Positions 12,430 to 22,024 of a stretch of DNA of 64,000 nt are shown in pieces (position 1 is the stretch's first letter; each line of letters starts with the position of its first letter). The notes beneath the pieces are model-generated. The model worked only from the letters and a program-made list of their open reading frames with translations, did no database searches and was not told the origin of the DNA. The translations under genes were made by a program, and so were the position numbers. This DNA comes from Chionoecetes opilio (Eukaryota > Arthropoda > Malacostraca > Decapoda > Majidae): assembly GCA_016584305.1 (NCBI GenBank), contig JACEEZ010004889.1:1-64000 (forward strand), in the 5' to 3' direction.

Positions 12430-12740
12430 TTTTAACAATTAATAGATAATAAGCTAGTGTATGAACTGCAAATTTGGTGTAGTCATGTACACGACAAAGT
12501 TACGCATTAACTATTAAAATTATGGTGTAAGTTATGCATATTATTAACTATCATTTGGGTAGTTATAGGATGGACGGAATTTAGCTAAATTCATAATTTA
12601 GGTAATTATGCGAATTAGCTAACTTTATTTGGATAGTTATGCGTATTAGTAACGTAATCTATTTGGGTAGTTATATGTAAGTTAGAAGATTGCATTATAT
12701 TCTATGGATTGAAGGGCTGTAGATCTTAGGGTGGGTAGTT
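12430..12740. repeat. Imperfect tandem repeat, unit about 55-65 bp
   Basis: TTTGGGTAGTTAT or close variants recur at about 12553, 12630, 12660 and 12730, with GCGTATTAG/GCGAATTAG words between. The units are degenerate. Confidence 0.5.
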
Positions 12741-12944
12741 ATATGAAGTATTCACAAAAGACAAAGGTTGATATGTGGATAATGATGCACTTGTTTGCCT
12801 GAGTAAAGTATACTGAAGTGTGATAAGAATAACGTTATGCTGCTGTGGTTGACTCGACTTCCTGCTCTACCTACGTCCTGGAATCTCTCTGATCCTCTCT
12901 CTCGATCCAGTCCCTCTCTTGCACAGCTGCTCTCGTACTCTACT

Positions 12945-12965
12945 CTTTCGCTCCTCTCTCTCTCG

Positions 12966-12997
<32 letters not shown>

Positions 12998-13018
12998 AGT
13001 ACTCTCTCTCTCTCTCTT
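12945..13018. repeat. (CT)n microsatellite
   Basis: CT runs with a few interruptions. The open frames over it on both strands are composition artefacts. Confidence 0.9.
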
Positions 13019-13147
13019 CAATAACGAGTGGCTCTCTACTCGTTTCAATAACTCAGGCTTCTCGTTATTATGAGTTAAGGGGCAAATGTACACCTCCAAT
13101 GTCTATATTCCTTGCCCATGAGCTTCCTGTATTACCCTAACATTGTA

Positions 13148-13385
13148 TTAACCCTAAGAGACCTAGAACGTAATTAATTCCATTGTGAGTATTAATTGAG
13201 GTAACACATAAGTCCGGATTTTTTAGTGATATAAAGCAATATTTTTATAGGTTATGACCTTGTAGGCTCCTTGTTATATCTATATTTTGTATATTAAGTC
13301 ACTTTCGTAATTGTATGGTGACAACGGACGATTTATATGGAATGATAGTAAATATCTGGGCGTTGAAGGTTGGTAATTAATAAGC
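13148..13385. mobile_element. TTAA-type MITE, second copy
   Basis: It starts TTAACCCTAAGAGACCTAGA and ends ATCTGGGCGTTGAAGGTTGG followed by TAATTAA. The interior matches 12141-12356 (AAGCAATATTTTTATAGG, TATATTAAGTCACTTTC, TGGTGACAACG). The ends are more diverged than in the 12.1-kb copy. Confidence 0.5.
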
Positions 13386-13589
13386 ACCAAGGTTTTCATG
13401 AGTAATCCGTATAACTATCACTAGCCATTTGTGATATACTTGCTTAATTTTATTCCCATTGTAATTCGCTATAGACTGCATACGTCTTCGATGCCTTCAT
13501 TCTAATTGCATGCTGTTTATTTGTACAGTATTTCATATCGTTACTATATTTCCAAAGACAATTAGTTTTCATCACCAATTTTCTTTCTC

Positions 13590-13930
13590 TCCCTTTCCCT
13601 TCCCTCATTAGAGCTGTATGGCTTAACTTATTTCAGTATCGTGTTATTTATTTTCCTGCGGACTTTACCTCCCCAAGTGATTATGTCACATTTCTTACGC
13701 CTCTTGTAGCTTCCTTATTTCTTATATTACATTATTATCCATTTCTCATCCAATCTTCCCGTCCTCTCACGCGTATATCTCGCCTTGTCCCACCAGTATA
13801 AAGATGGTTCTTACACTATACACTTGACACTATACACTTACACTTAGACACTACATATACACTTACACTATCCAAAACTTACACTATACAGCTTACCCAC
13901 TATACACTTACACGTATACACTTTACCACT
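13590..13930. repeat. Inverted partial copy of the 7.6-8.2 kb repeat
   Basis: CTCATTAGAGCTGTATGGC, TTTACCTCCCCAAGTG and GCCTCTTGTAGCTTCC are the reverse complement of words at 8060-8190. The tail (13800-13925) is a disordered run of CACTATACACTTA, the complement of the tract at 7868-7928. Confidence 0.55.
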
Positions 13931-14049
13931 GAGAGAGAACAGAGAGGAGAGAGAGAGCGGGGGGCCCCGCCACTTCGGTTAATTTATGTAGTTTACACGT
14001 ACTTTAGCATCGGCTGTTCTACTGTATGTATCAGAAAACGAAATCTGCA

Positions 14050-14315
14050 TCAAGGATAGAAGCGAATTTAAATTCTGCTTCTATGGAATATCTTCCATCT
14101 TCTAGCTGTCCCACAAAGTATAATGACGACGAAAGCTTTTTTAAGTGAATGTTAAGTTCATGCATATTTCTTCAGAGTCTCAGAATGACCGTTATTTAAT
14201 GTGTTTTACGTATGTTTTATGTGATACATCTTATAGAACATCAAGCAGTACACTTCCAAATGAAGGATAAACGTTCTCAGTACTTTTATACATCGTATAA
14301 CATGAATATAGATGC
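14050..14315. repeat. Diverged single monomer of the 313-bp repeat
   Basis: Word order TTCTGCTTCTAT, GTTAAGTTCATGCATATTTC, GAGTCTCAGAATG, TGTGTTTTACG and ATAGAACA follows the monomers of the palindrome at 17775-19220. Divergence is clearly higher than between the palindrome's own units, so the repeat is dispersed. Confidence 0.55.
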
Positions 14316-14866
14316 GGGGTTCAGAAGCCTTGAAGAACTTCCCCGGTGTCTTGAGTGGGGATAGCTAGGGGAAGGCTCTTGCACCAATGATGGCGCCCAA
14401 CAAATCGATGTAGATCATGCTACTCTATAGTATTTTAGAAGATGTTACTATAGGTAGGATTTCAGGATAGAGGGGTAGGACAGTAGGGTGTTTAGTGTAT
14501 CTGATAGGGAATACAATCTCACTATTTATGTCTTAACTATATTTTTCCAATCACATTATCTTTTTCATTATTTAACTGATGTTTTCATTTATTCATTCAC
14601 TTCACCTAACTAACATGAACCTAGTCAGCTTCGTCAGTTTGCCGTGTTGAAGGACAGTGCCTGATTATCTATTTATTCCAAGTGACCAGTCAAGGTGCAG
14701 CAGTTGATAGTTTTTACAGTCTGCCATCGAGACGCGTTTTCTATGGTGTGTATTAGTGACTATTTTCTGTCTCTATGGGCAACTATGGTAGATTAGGGCA
14801 GCCTTTTTGTGCTTGTGATATTCTAGCAGCTATTCTTATATCTGTAGATATAATCAAGGTGTTTTA

Positions 14867-15340
14867 CCGTAGATAACAGTTAAGTCGCCACCAGCAGTGA
14901 TGTCGCCAGCCGCCAAATATTACGAATTATAGCATCACTACTGATTTTTATGTGCCCCTGAAGATGATACACAGTAGTTTATATCATGACTGTATAATCT
15001 ACCCTGTTTCAGCGTTGTTTTATGCTTTGTAGCTGCAAGTATATACGGTTTCAAATTTCACTACGCGTTTTTTTTTCGGGCGACGGCTGTGGTACGACAC
15101 TCAGTAAATAAACACTAGATGGCGACTCTACTGTTGTTAGCCACTTTGTAGATATTTTTTGTCATTTGTTCATTTATAGCCATACTATGACACAGATGAA
15201 GACACAAAATGACACAGACTCTCCAGATAGCCCCTTCTAACTTTCCTGAAATCATGGATGTAGAAATGTAACTATTAACGCCACCACACGTCCGTAAACA
15301 GAAAAAAAAGTTCTCCTGGCGACTTAACTGTTATCTACGG
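14867..15340. mobile_element. 474-bp MITE with perfect 24-bp TIRs, TA target (copy 1)
   Basis: The left end CCGTAGATAACAGTTAAGTC continues to GCCA and is matched exactly by the reverse complement of the right end, giving 24 bp without mismatch. TA lies immediately outside on both sides (14865-14866 and 15341-15342), as in Tc1/mariner insertions. The interior has no frame. A second copy of nearly identical length lies inverted at 50903-51377, and a 70-bp piece of the right half lies at 30446-30516. Confidence 0.85.
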
Positions 15341-15622
15341 TAGGTTAACAAAATGATTGTCTAATATATTCTGAAGATATTTGTCTCTCTTTTTGAGGGA
15401 AAACTTAAGACTTACGAATTGTTTGTGTAATTGTTACGGCTGTTTATGTTAACAGTACATTATTGTGGTTGGGGGCAGGGAGGGCAGGATATCGTGATCG
15501 GCGTATCGTTAACTAGCCCTCCTGCCTCTGTTGTATGATACTAGCAGAAGTTACTCGTTATAAGTATGATGCTCTGAAAGACAATCCGAATGACTTTATA
15601 CACGTAACACCGTGTTTATAAT

Positions 15623-15628
15623 CGCTCT

Positions 15629-15676
<48 letters not shown>
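15623..15676. repeat. (CT)n microsatellite
   Basis: Near-pure CT dinucleotide run. Confidence 0.9.
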
Positions 15677-15678
<2 letters not shown>

Positions 15679-15713
15679 GTGAGAGAGATTGAAAACCTCC
15701 CAGGGATGACCTC

Positions 15714-15873
15714 AGTGGCGTAACCAGGTATCTATCACTAGGGGGCCCGGGGGCACCTAGCTGGGGGGGCACAAGGCACACGGAGCGCAGGGGCATTCTG
15801 TTGCCCCTGGCCAGGGAGGGGGCACCGGATTTTCATTGGGGGGCACATGCCCCCCCGTAGCTACGTCACTGCA
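15714..15873. mobile_element. Short MITE with CAGTGGCGTA ends (hAT-like), copy 1
   Basis: It starts CAGTGGCGTAACCAGG and ends GTAGCTACGTCACTG, an imperfect inverted pair. The interior is rich in GGGGGCAC and its complement. A related copy is at 19433-19640. hAT assignment comes from the CAGTG ends. No clean 8-bp target duplication is visible. Confidence 0.5.
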
Positions 15874-15904
15874 CACACACACACACACACACCACACACA
15901 CACA
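15874..15904. repeat. (CA)n microsatellite
   Basis: CA run directly before the tRNA-like sequence. Confidence 0.85.
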
Positions 15905-15906
15905 CG

Positions 15907-16475
15907 GGAACTCCGTAGTGTAAGGGTTAGCACGCTCGGCTCACAACCGAGAAGTCCCGGGTTCGATCCCCGGGCGCATATTCTCCATGTGTTCGCCCTT
16001 TTCGGCAGACCGCTAGGTTAGGTTAGGTTAGAAAAACGTTAGGTTAAGTTGGTTTAGGTTTGAATTTGTTCTACAGCTATATAACTTTGTGTGGGAATCA
16101 CAATGAGGTTATTTTCAAGAAAATCCTGTGGTTAGTTTCGGAGGTACAGCCATGCGTAGCGGGCCGCCAGCTGCCGAAAAGGGCGATGCCTGGGAAATAT
16201 ATTGCCCGGGCGCAGCGAAAACAGACGGGCGGTCTTCTTAAAACCCGAGCCCCTGTCCACCCAGCAGTGAATGGGTACCGGGTGTTAGCCGGGGGTTTGT
16301 GACCCGCCTCCCGGGGTGCTGGCTTCCCCCAACACTAAGCACTAAAAAAAAAAAAAGATGAATGATAAAAATAAATGTTGATATGGAGACGGGGCCATAC
16401 GAGCGTTGCTCAGGCCCTGTAAAATACAACAACTAGATGAATACACACACACACACACACACACACACACGCGCA
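15907..16475 (+). mobile_element. tRNA-Val-derived SINE-like element
   Basis: The head at 15907-15981 folds like a tRNA: a box A-like TAGTGTAAGGGTTAGC, an anticodon arm with five stem pairs around loop CTCACAA (anticodon CAC, valine), and a box B-like GGGTTCGATCC in a paired T arm. The 7-bp acceptor stem does not pair, so it is not a working tRNA gene. A non-tRNA body follows (16130-16330), then an A-run at 16346-16358 and a (CA)n tail at 16442-16472. Part of the body (about 16157-16213) is an inverted match to 15968-16008. Exact ends are uncertain. Confidence 0.55.
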
Positions 16476-16586
16476 CAAACACACAACATTAAATCAAACT
16501 CCCGACTCGGGAGTTTGATTTAATTTTCTTATTTTTCTATCTCCAAAATTAAGAACATTAACAAATTGAACATGATATATATATCT

Positions 16587-16589
<3 letters not shown>

Positions 16590-16620
<31 letters not shown>
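16590..16620. repeat. (CT)n microsatellite
   Basis: Pure CT run in an AT-rich context. Confidence 0.9.
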
Positions 16621-16622
<2 letters not shown>

Positions 16623-17024
16623 ATACATTTCAGAGACACTTTGAAACAATTGAAGCAGTTAATTAGTGAAGTGATTGTGATCATAATTATTGCAACAATC
16701 AAGGTATACATATATCTGTCACGTTTACTGTCATCAAATATAACCTTAAAGCTCACGATAGACACAAGTTAAGCAAGTCACAGTACAAGAATCATGGAGA
16801 AAACTGTGAAATGAAGCTAAAGTGTCGAGGCTTTGCGAGTCGTTTGGTACTTTACGTGGTGAACTTCAGCGGGAGGGAGGAGCGGCTTGGCGGCGGTGGT
16901 GGCGACCGTGCGGCGGGACGAGTGGTCTGGCGCTTATATCTATTTGATTGTGCTATAACGCATTTAGAGGGTTCGCGTATCCAATTATAGTGTTACCGTT
17001 TGTGTTGTGGTGTGTTAAGGTACC

Positions 17025-17114
17025 ATGGCTGCCTGCAAGCTTCGGGCAGGCCGGGTGAAGGCAGGAAGCAGGCCGGAGGTGAGGTGCCGGAGGTTCACGA
17101 AGCTTCTTGTTGCC
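17025..17114 (+). CDS. Candidate first coding exon of a host gene
   Basis: The ATG at 17025 sits in a strong Kozak context (ACCATGG). It opens 30 codons that begin MAACKLRAGRVKAGS and run directly into GCC|GTGAGT, a near-ideal splice donor at 17115. Upstream (16850-17020) the DNA turns GC- and CpG-richer than its surroundings, as a promoter or 5' UTR might. The peptide is very basic with one acidic residue, like a mitochondrial leader, but no domain is recognisable in 30 residues. An in-frame phase-0 continuation could be 21810-21935. I do not recognise the gene. It could be chance, because the only evidence is context plus donor. Confidence 0.35.
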
Positions 17115-17440
17115 GTGAGTAGCCAGCCATCTTGTATTTCATCATGTTTTCCTGGTGATATTTCTTTCATTCATTGTGTGTGTAGGACTGAGTGAGGTTA
17201 TTTATATGTATGCTCATGGCACTTTGTACGGTATATGGAAAACCACGCTATGATGAAGGAAAGGCTATGAGGTTACTGAGCGAGTGACTTACTTGATGCC
17301 ATAACCCCTTCATACCCCCCCTCCCTCCTCACTCATGTTTCTTGAGGCTTAACCCCCCAAGCCTCCCCCTCCTCCCCCCTCTCCCCTTCCCTCCTCGAGG
17401 ACGGCGTCTCTTACTTTCAGTTTGAGATATTTAGGCGGTA
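17115..17440. other. No feature; pyrimidine-rich tract at 17305-17400
   Basis: Possible intron DNA if 17025-17114 is an exon. A CCCTCC-rich stretch is the only obvious structure. Confidence 0.3.
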
Positions 17441-17785
17441 TTTTTTTTTTTTTTTACATTTGTGCCTATAGCGCCTGTAGGCAGTGGTGACCTAGGGCTC
17501 GGATGGTAGGCTCTGGAGGTTCACTTGAGGGCTGTGATGGATGGCCCTCGCCCGTGCTGGCGCAGGCAGGATTCTTATAGTGACGCCTGTGATTAGAGGC
17601 TCATGCCGCCCCCCTGTGTCCTCCGATGCACTCGCAATCGAAGGTAGAGTTGATAGGCAGGGCATGTGGGTGTTCTTAGGCCACTCGACGGTGCAGAAAA
17701 GTTTTGGTTTTCTTCGGGGATCGAACTCGGGTAACCGAGAACGCCAGTCGGAGACGCTAACCACTCCGCTACCGAAGGGGGGTAT
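17441..17785 (-). mobile_element. tRNA-derived SINE, minus strand (copy 1)
   Basis: On the minus strand the head near 17783-17703 carries box A-like TAGCGGAGTGGTTAGCG and box B-like CCGAGTTCGATCC. The body ends in TGCCTACAGGCGCTATAGGC followed by an A-tail (the T-run at 17441-17455). The same 3' word next to a T-rich tail and a tRNA-like head recurs at 57113-57505, which defines a family. The head's 5' edge abuts the palindrome. Confidence 0.65.
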
Positions 17786-19220
17786 AACCGAGACCACCGA
17801 GAGACAAGGCCTGGTGGATCGCCCGTGACGTCACACCATAAGGATACCACCCGCTCCGCTCCCCGTACAAGTTTACCTACCTAATATAATGTTTATCAGT
17901 ATAAAAGATATACTGTTATCTTCGGAAATGTTTGTTCTATAATATTATTAAATAAAAAACCGTAAAACACACAAAGAAAATGCCATTATGAGACTTTCAA
18001 GAAATATGCATTAACTTAAACTCTTCGCCATTTAATATTTTGCTCGCAAACATTTTAAATGGAGAATATCAATAGAAGCGGAGTTTAATTAGCTTTCCAT
18101 TGATATATTTCATTTAGTGATAAATGAATTAGCGGCATGCATAAATTAGCGTTAACTAAATATAAAATATCATGAAATCGGGTAATTTCCTACCTAATAT
18201 ATGTTTATCAGTATAAAATATATACTGTTATCTTCGGAAATGTTTGTTCTATAATATTATCAAATAAAAAACCGTAAAACACACTGAAGAAATGCCATTA
18301 TGAGACTTTCAAGAAATATGCATGAACTTAAACTTTTCGCCATTTAATATTTTGTAAAAAAACTTTTTACATGGAGAATATCAATAGAAGCGGAATTTAA
18401 TTAGCTTTCCATTGATATATTTCCTTTTCTGATAAATGAATTAGAACCATGCATAAATTAGCGTTAACTAAATAAATAAAATCATGAAATCGGGTAATTT
18501 ACTCGATTTCATGATGTTATTTATTTAGTTAACGCTAATTTATGCATGGTTCTAATTCATTTATCAGAAAAGGAAGTATATCAATGGAGAGCTAATTAAA
18601 TTCCGCTTCTATTGATATTCTCCATGTAAAACGTTTTTCACAAAATATTAAATGGCGAAAAGTTTAAGTTAATGTATATTTCTTGAAAGTCTCATAATGG
18701 CATTTCTTTAGTGTGTTTTACGGTTTTTTATTTGATAATATTATAGAACAAACATTTCCAAAGATAACAGTATATATTTTATACTGATAAACATATATTA
18801 GGTAGGAAATTACCCGATTTCATGATATTTTATATTTAGTTAACGCTAATTTATGCATGCCGCTAATTCATTTATCACTAAACGAAATATATCAATGGAA
18901 AGCTAATTAAACTCCGCTTCTATTGATATTCTCCATGTAAAATGTTTGCGAGCAAGATATTAAATGGCGAAGAGTTTAAGTTAATGCATATTTCTTGAAA
19001 GTCTCATAATGGCATTTTCTTTGTGTGTTTTACGGTTTTTTATTTGATAATATTATAGAACAAACATTTCCGAAGATAACAGTATATCTTTTATACTGAT
19101 AAACATTATATTAGGTAGGTAAACTTGTACGGGGAGCGGAGCGGGTGGTATCCTTATGGTGTGACGTCACAGGCGATCCACCAGGCCTTATCATCTCGGT
19201 GGCCACGGTATAACCCCCCC
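17775..19220. repeat. 1.45-kb palindrome made of four 313-bp monomers
   Basis: The two arms, 17775-18492 and 18503-19220, are near-perfect reverse complements around a loop of about 10 bp at 18493-18502. Each arm holds two direct copies of a 313-bp unit: CCTACCTAAT occurs at 17876 and again at 18189. The outer ends share AAGGCCTGGTGGATCGCC and a TGACGTCA word. No coding frame is present. It could be a foldback DNA element, a palindromic satellite or a recent inverted duplication. A diverged lone monomer lies at 14050-14315. Confidence 0.9.
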
Positions 19221-19432
19221 TCCTCGCCACTTAGGAATGTGACTCAGTAAATAGTAAGTTAAGATATGAAGTGGACTTACTTATCACAAAAGGAAAGTTA
19301 AGGATTTGAGATGTGGCGTAAAACTGCAACCACCAAACATTCGCGTTAATAACAAGATTTCTTAGGCTTAATTAACGAGTAAATATCCCGTAGTGTACTA
19401 TCTGTAACAAGGCGTCACGGCGAGCAGTGGCG
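19221..19432. other. No recognised feature
   Basis: Ordinary AT-rich sequence between the palindrome and a MITE. Confidence 0.3.
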
Positions 19433-19640
19433 TAGCTAAGTATCTATCAATGGGGGCACCTCCGGGGCACTAGGCCAGCGGAGCTCAGGGGCCACTGTGA
19501 TGCCACATAGAGGGTGTTGTAAGGGCATATTCTAAGGTCAGATCAGTGGTGGGTATTAGAACATTTTACAGAATACGTCAGCCATGGCCAGTGGGGGGGC
19601 ACCTGATTATCCTGGGTGGGCACTATGCCCCCACTGTTGA
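19433..19640. mobile_element. CAGTGGCGTA MITE (hAT-like), copy 2
   Basis: It starts CAGTGGCGTAGCTAAGTATC and has the same GGGGGCACCT words and a TATGCCCCCACTG end as the copy at 15714-15873. It is longer because of an internal insertion around 19500-19560. Confidence 0.45.
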
Positions 19641-19914
19641 ACAGCCATCGAGCGTCATGTTATAATGTGGCAGGTCTACACGCCATGGGAGGCTGTCACC
19701 TATGTAGTGATCCTGGAAACTATAGATACCACATGACTTATAGTTATATCTATAGCTATAGTTTTGACTCTCTGCCCTACTGGGTGGTACAGTGACAGCG
19801 TTCATACAGAGGTGTTTTTGGTTACTATTGTGTGGTGAAGTGTAGTGGTGATGGTGACGTGTTGTGATGAACTCTGTGTCATGTCTGTATAACATTGGGT
19901 GTGCCTTTCTCTGA

Positions 19915-21500
19915 GCCGTCCTTGCCTGAGTGCGTGGGCGCCGGTGTCCTGGAGGCCGTCCTTGCCTGAGTGCGTGGGCGCCGGTGTCCTGGAGGCCGTC
20001 CTTGCCTCAGTGCGTGGGCACCGGTGTCCTGGAGGCCGTCCTTGAGTGCGTGGGCGCCGGTGTCCTGGAGGCCGTCCTTGAGTGCGTGGGCACCGGTGTC
20101 CTGGAGGCCGTCCTTGAGTGCGTGGGCACCGGTGTCCTGGAGGCCGTCCTTGAGTGCGTGGGCACCGGTGTCCTGGAGGCCGTCCTTGCCTGAGTGCGTG
20201 GGCGCCGGTGTCCTGGAGGCCGTCCTTGCCTGAGTGCGTGGGCGCCGGTGTCCTGGCGGCCGTCCTTGCCTGAGTGCGTGGGCGCCGGTGTCCTGGCGGC
20301 CGTCCTTGTCTGAGTGCGTGGGCGCCGGTGTCCTGGCGGCCGTCCTTGCCTGAGTGCGTGGGCGCCGGTGTCCTGGCGGCCGTCCTTGCCTGAGTGCGTG
20401 GGCGCCGGTGTCCTGGCGGCCGTCCTTGCCTGAGTGCGTGGGCGCCGGTGTCCTGGCGGCCGTCCTTGCCTGAGTGCGTGGGCGCCGGTGTCCTGGCGGC
20501 CGTCCTTGCCTGAGTGCGTGGGCGCCGGTGTCCTGGAGGCCGTCCTTGCCTGAGTGCGTGGTGCCGGTGTCCTGGCGGCCGTCCTTGCCTGAGTGCGTGG
20601 GCGCCGGTGTTCTGGCGGCCGTCCTTGCCTGAGTGCGTGGGCGCCGGTGTTCTGGCGGCCGTCCTTGCCTGAGTGCGTGGGCGCCGGTGTCCTGGCGGCC
20701 GTCCTTGCCTGAGTGCGTGGGCGCCGGTGTCCTGGCGGCCGTTCTTGCCTGAGTGCGTGGGCGCCGGTGTCCTGGCGGCCGTCCTTGCCTGAGTGCGTGG
20801 GCGCCGGTGTCCTGGCGGCCGTCCTTGCCTGAGTGCGTGGGCGCCGGTGTCCTGGCGGCCGTCCTTGCCTGAGTGCGTGGGCGCCGGTGTCCTGGAGGCC
20901 GTCCTTGCCTGACTGCGTGGGCGCCGGTGTCCTGGCGGCCGTCCTTGCCTGAGTGCGTGGGCGCCGGTGTCCTGGCGGCCGTCCTTGCCTGAGTGCGTGG
21001 GCGCCGGTGTCCTGGCGGCCCTCCTTGCCTGAGTGCGTGGGCGCCGGTGTCCTGGCGGCCGTCCTTGCCTGAGTGCGTGGGCGCCGGTGTCCTGGCGGCC
21101 GTCCTTGCCTGAGTGCGTGGGCGCCGGTGTCCTGGCGGCCGTCCTTGCCTGAGTGCGTGGGCGCCGGTGTCCTGGCGGCCGTCCTTGCCTGAGTGCGTGG
21201 GCGCCGGTGTCCTGGCGGCCATCCTTGCCTGAGTGCGTGGGCGCCGGTGTCCTGGCGGCCGTTCTTGCCTGAGTGCGTGGGCGCCGGTGTCCTGGCGGCC
21301 ATCCTTGCCTGAGTGCGTGGGCGCCGGTGTCCTGGCGGCCATCCTTGCCTGAGTGCGTGGGCGCCGGTGTCCTGGCGATCGTCCTTGCCTGAGTGCGTGG
21401 GCGCCGGTGTCCTGGCGGCCGTCCTTGCCTGAGTGCGTGGGCGCCGGTGTCCTGGCGGCCATCCTTGCCTGAGTGCATGGGCGCCGGTGTCCTGGCGGTG
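19915..21500. repeat. 40-bp minisatellite, about 39 units
   Basis: The unit begins GTCCTTGCCTGAGTGCGTGG and continues GCGCCGGTGTCCTGGCGGCC (40 bp). Four adjacent units at 20037-20190 lack CCTG and are 36 bp. One unit near 20540-20580 is 39 bp. Variation is mostly GGCGGCC against GGAGGCC, with the A form concentrated at the left end. Because 40 is not a multiple of three and no phase of the minus strand has a stop, all three minus frames read through for hundreds of codons. The 558-, 527- and 431-codon frames are artefacts of this. Confidence 0.95.
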
Positions 21501-21605
21501 GAGGGAGAAAAGTGTGTGGCGAATGGTCTAATGTTTCCAGTTAACGTTATAAGATGGATCTATAGGTTTTGGCGAGGCAAGGTTGCATTATTAGTTTTTC
21601 TTCTA

Positions 21606-21765
21606 TACATCACAAAGGACTGGCCAAGGGCAAACAAAGAATGATAAAAAGTTTGCTTAGTTGCCAGTCCCCATAAAGAAGACAGTAGTTTTAAGATAAT
21701 AATAGAAAGGGGAGGAAAGGCCAATTTAGTTGGGGAGGTGTTTTGTCACTCCTCTATAGTTTTGG
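21606..21765 (-). mobile_element. LINE 3' UTR fragment
   Basis: ATCACAAAGGACTGGCCAAG, TTAGTTGCCAGTCC and CCAATTTAGTT followed by GGGAGGTGTT match the 3' end of the LINE at 27797-27940 and at 40623-40770. Only the untranslated tail and the last few codons are present. Confidence 0.7.
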
Positions 21766-21809
21766 TAGTTGGGTTTAGGCTTTGCAATAGGCTCTTAAGC
21801 TACGTCTAG

Positions 21810-21935
21810 ATGATGTCAACGATGATGCAGCTGGTTCCTGGCGTGGCTGTGAAGGCTTTGTTATTTGCCGCTGAGCCTGACGCCACCTCCAGCGCCATCA
21901 CGGACGCTCACCACTTCCGCAAAGGAGTGATCAAT
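21810..21935 (+). CDS. Candidate internal coding exon (host gene?)
   Basis: After TACGTCTAG, a 42-codon open stretch begins MMSTMMQLVPGVAVKALLF and ends HHFRKGVIN before GTGCGT. Codon use looks coding-like (many GCC, CTG, AGC, GAC). Acceptor and donor are both phase 0, which would fit the phase-0 donor at 17114, with the palindrome and minisatellite then inside a 4.7-kb intron. The polypyrimidine tract is weak. I do not recognise the product, and the link to 17025 is inference. Confidence 0.25.
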
Positions 21936-22024
21936 GTGCGTGTAAAGGTTTAGATTTTTTAATGGGGGTTTTAAGTACTTAGACATCACTTACCGCTCAA
22001 TAATTAAATCACCTTCGGGTTCTT

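Noticed and set aside
15907..15981. Functional tRNA-Val gene
   Set aside because: The acceptor stem does not pair and a SINE-like body follows.
19802..21478. 558-codon minus-strand frame (and 527- and 431-codon frames) as a large repeat protein
   Set aside because: All three frames are open because the 40-bp unit has no stop in any phase. The frame starts and ends follow the array edges and there is no promoter, splice or codon signal.
19915..21500. CRISPR-like array of regular repeats
   Set aside because: Units are contiguous with no unique spacers, and the context is eukaryotic. The same holds for the 50-bp satellite at 36502-37136 and 42061-42688.
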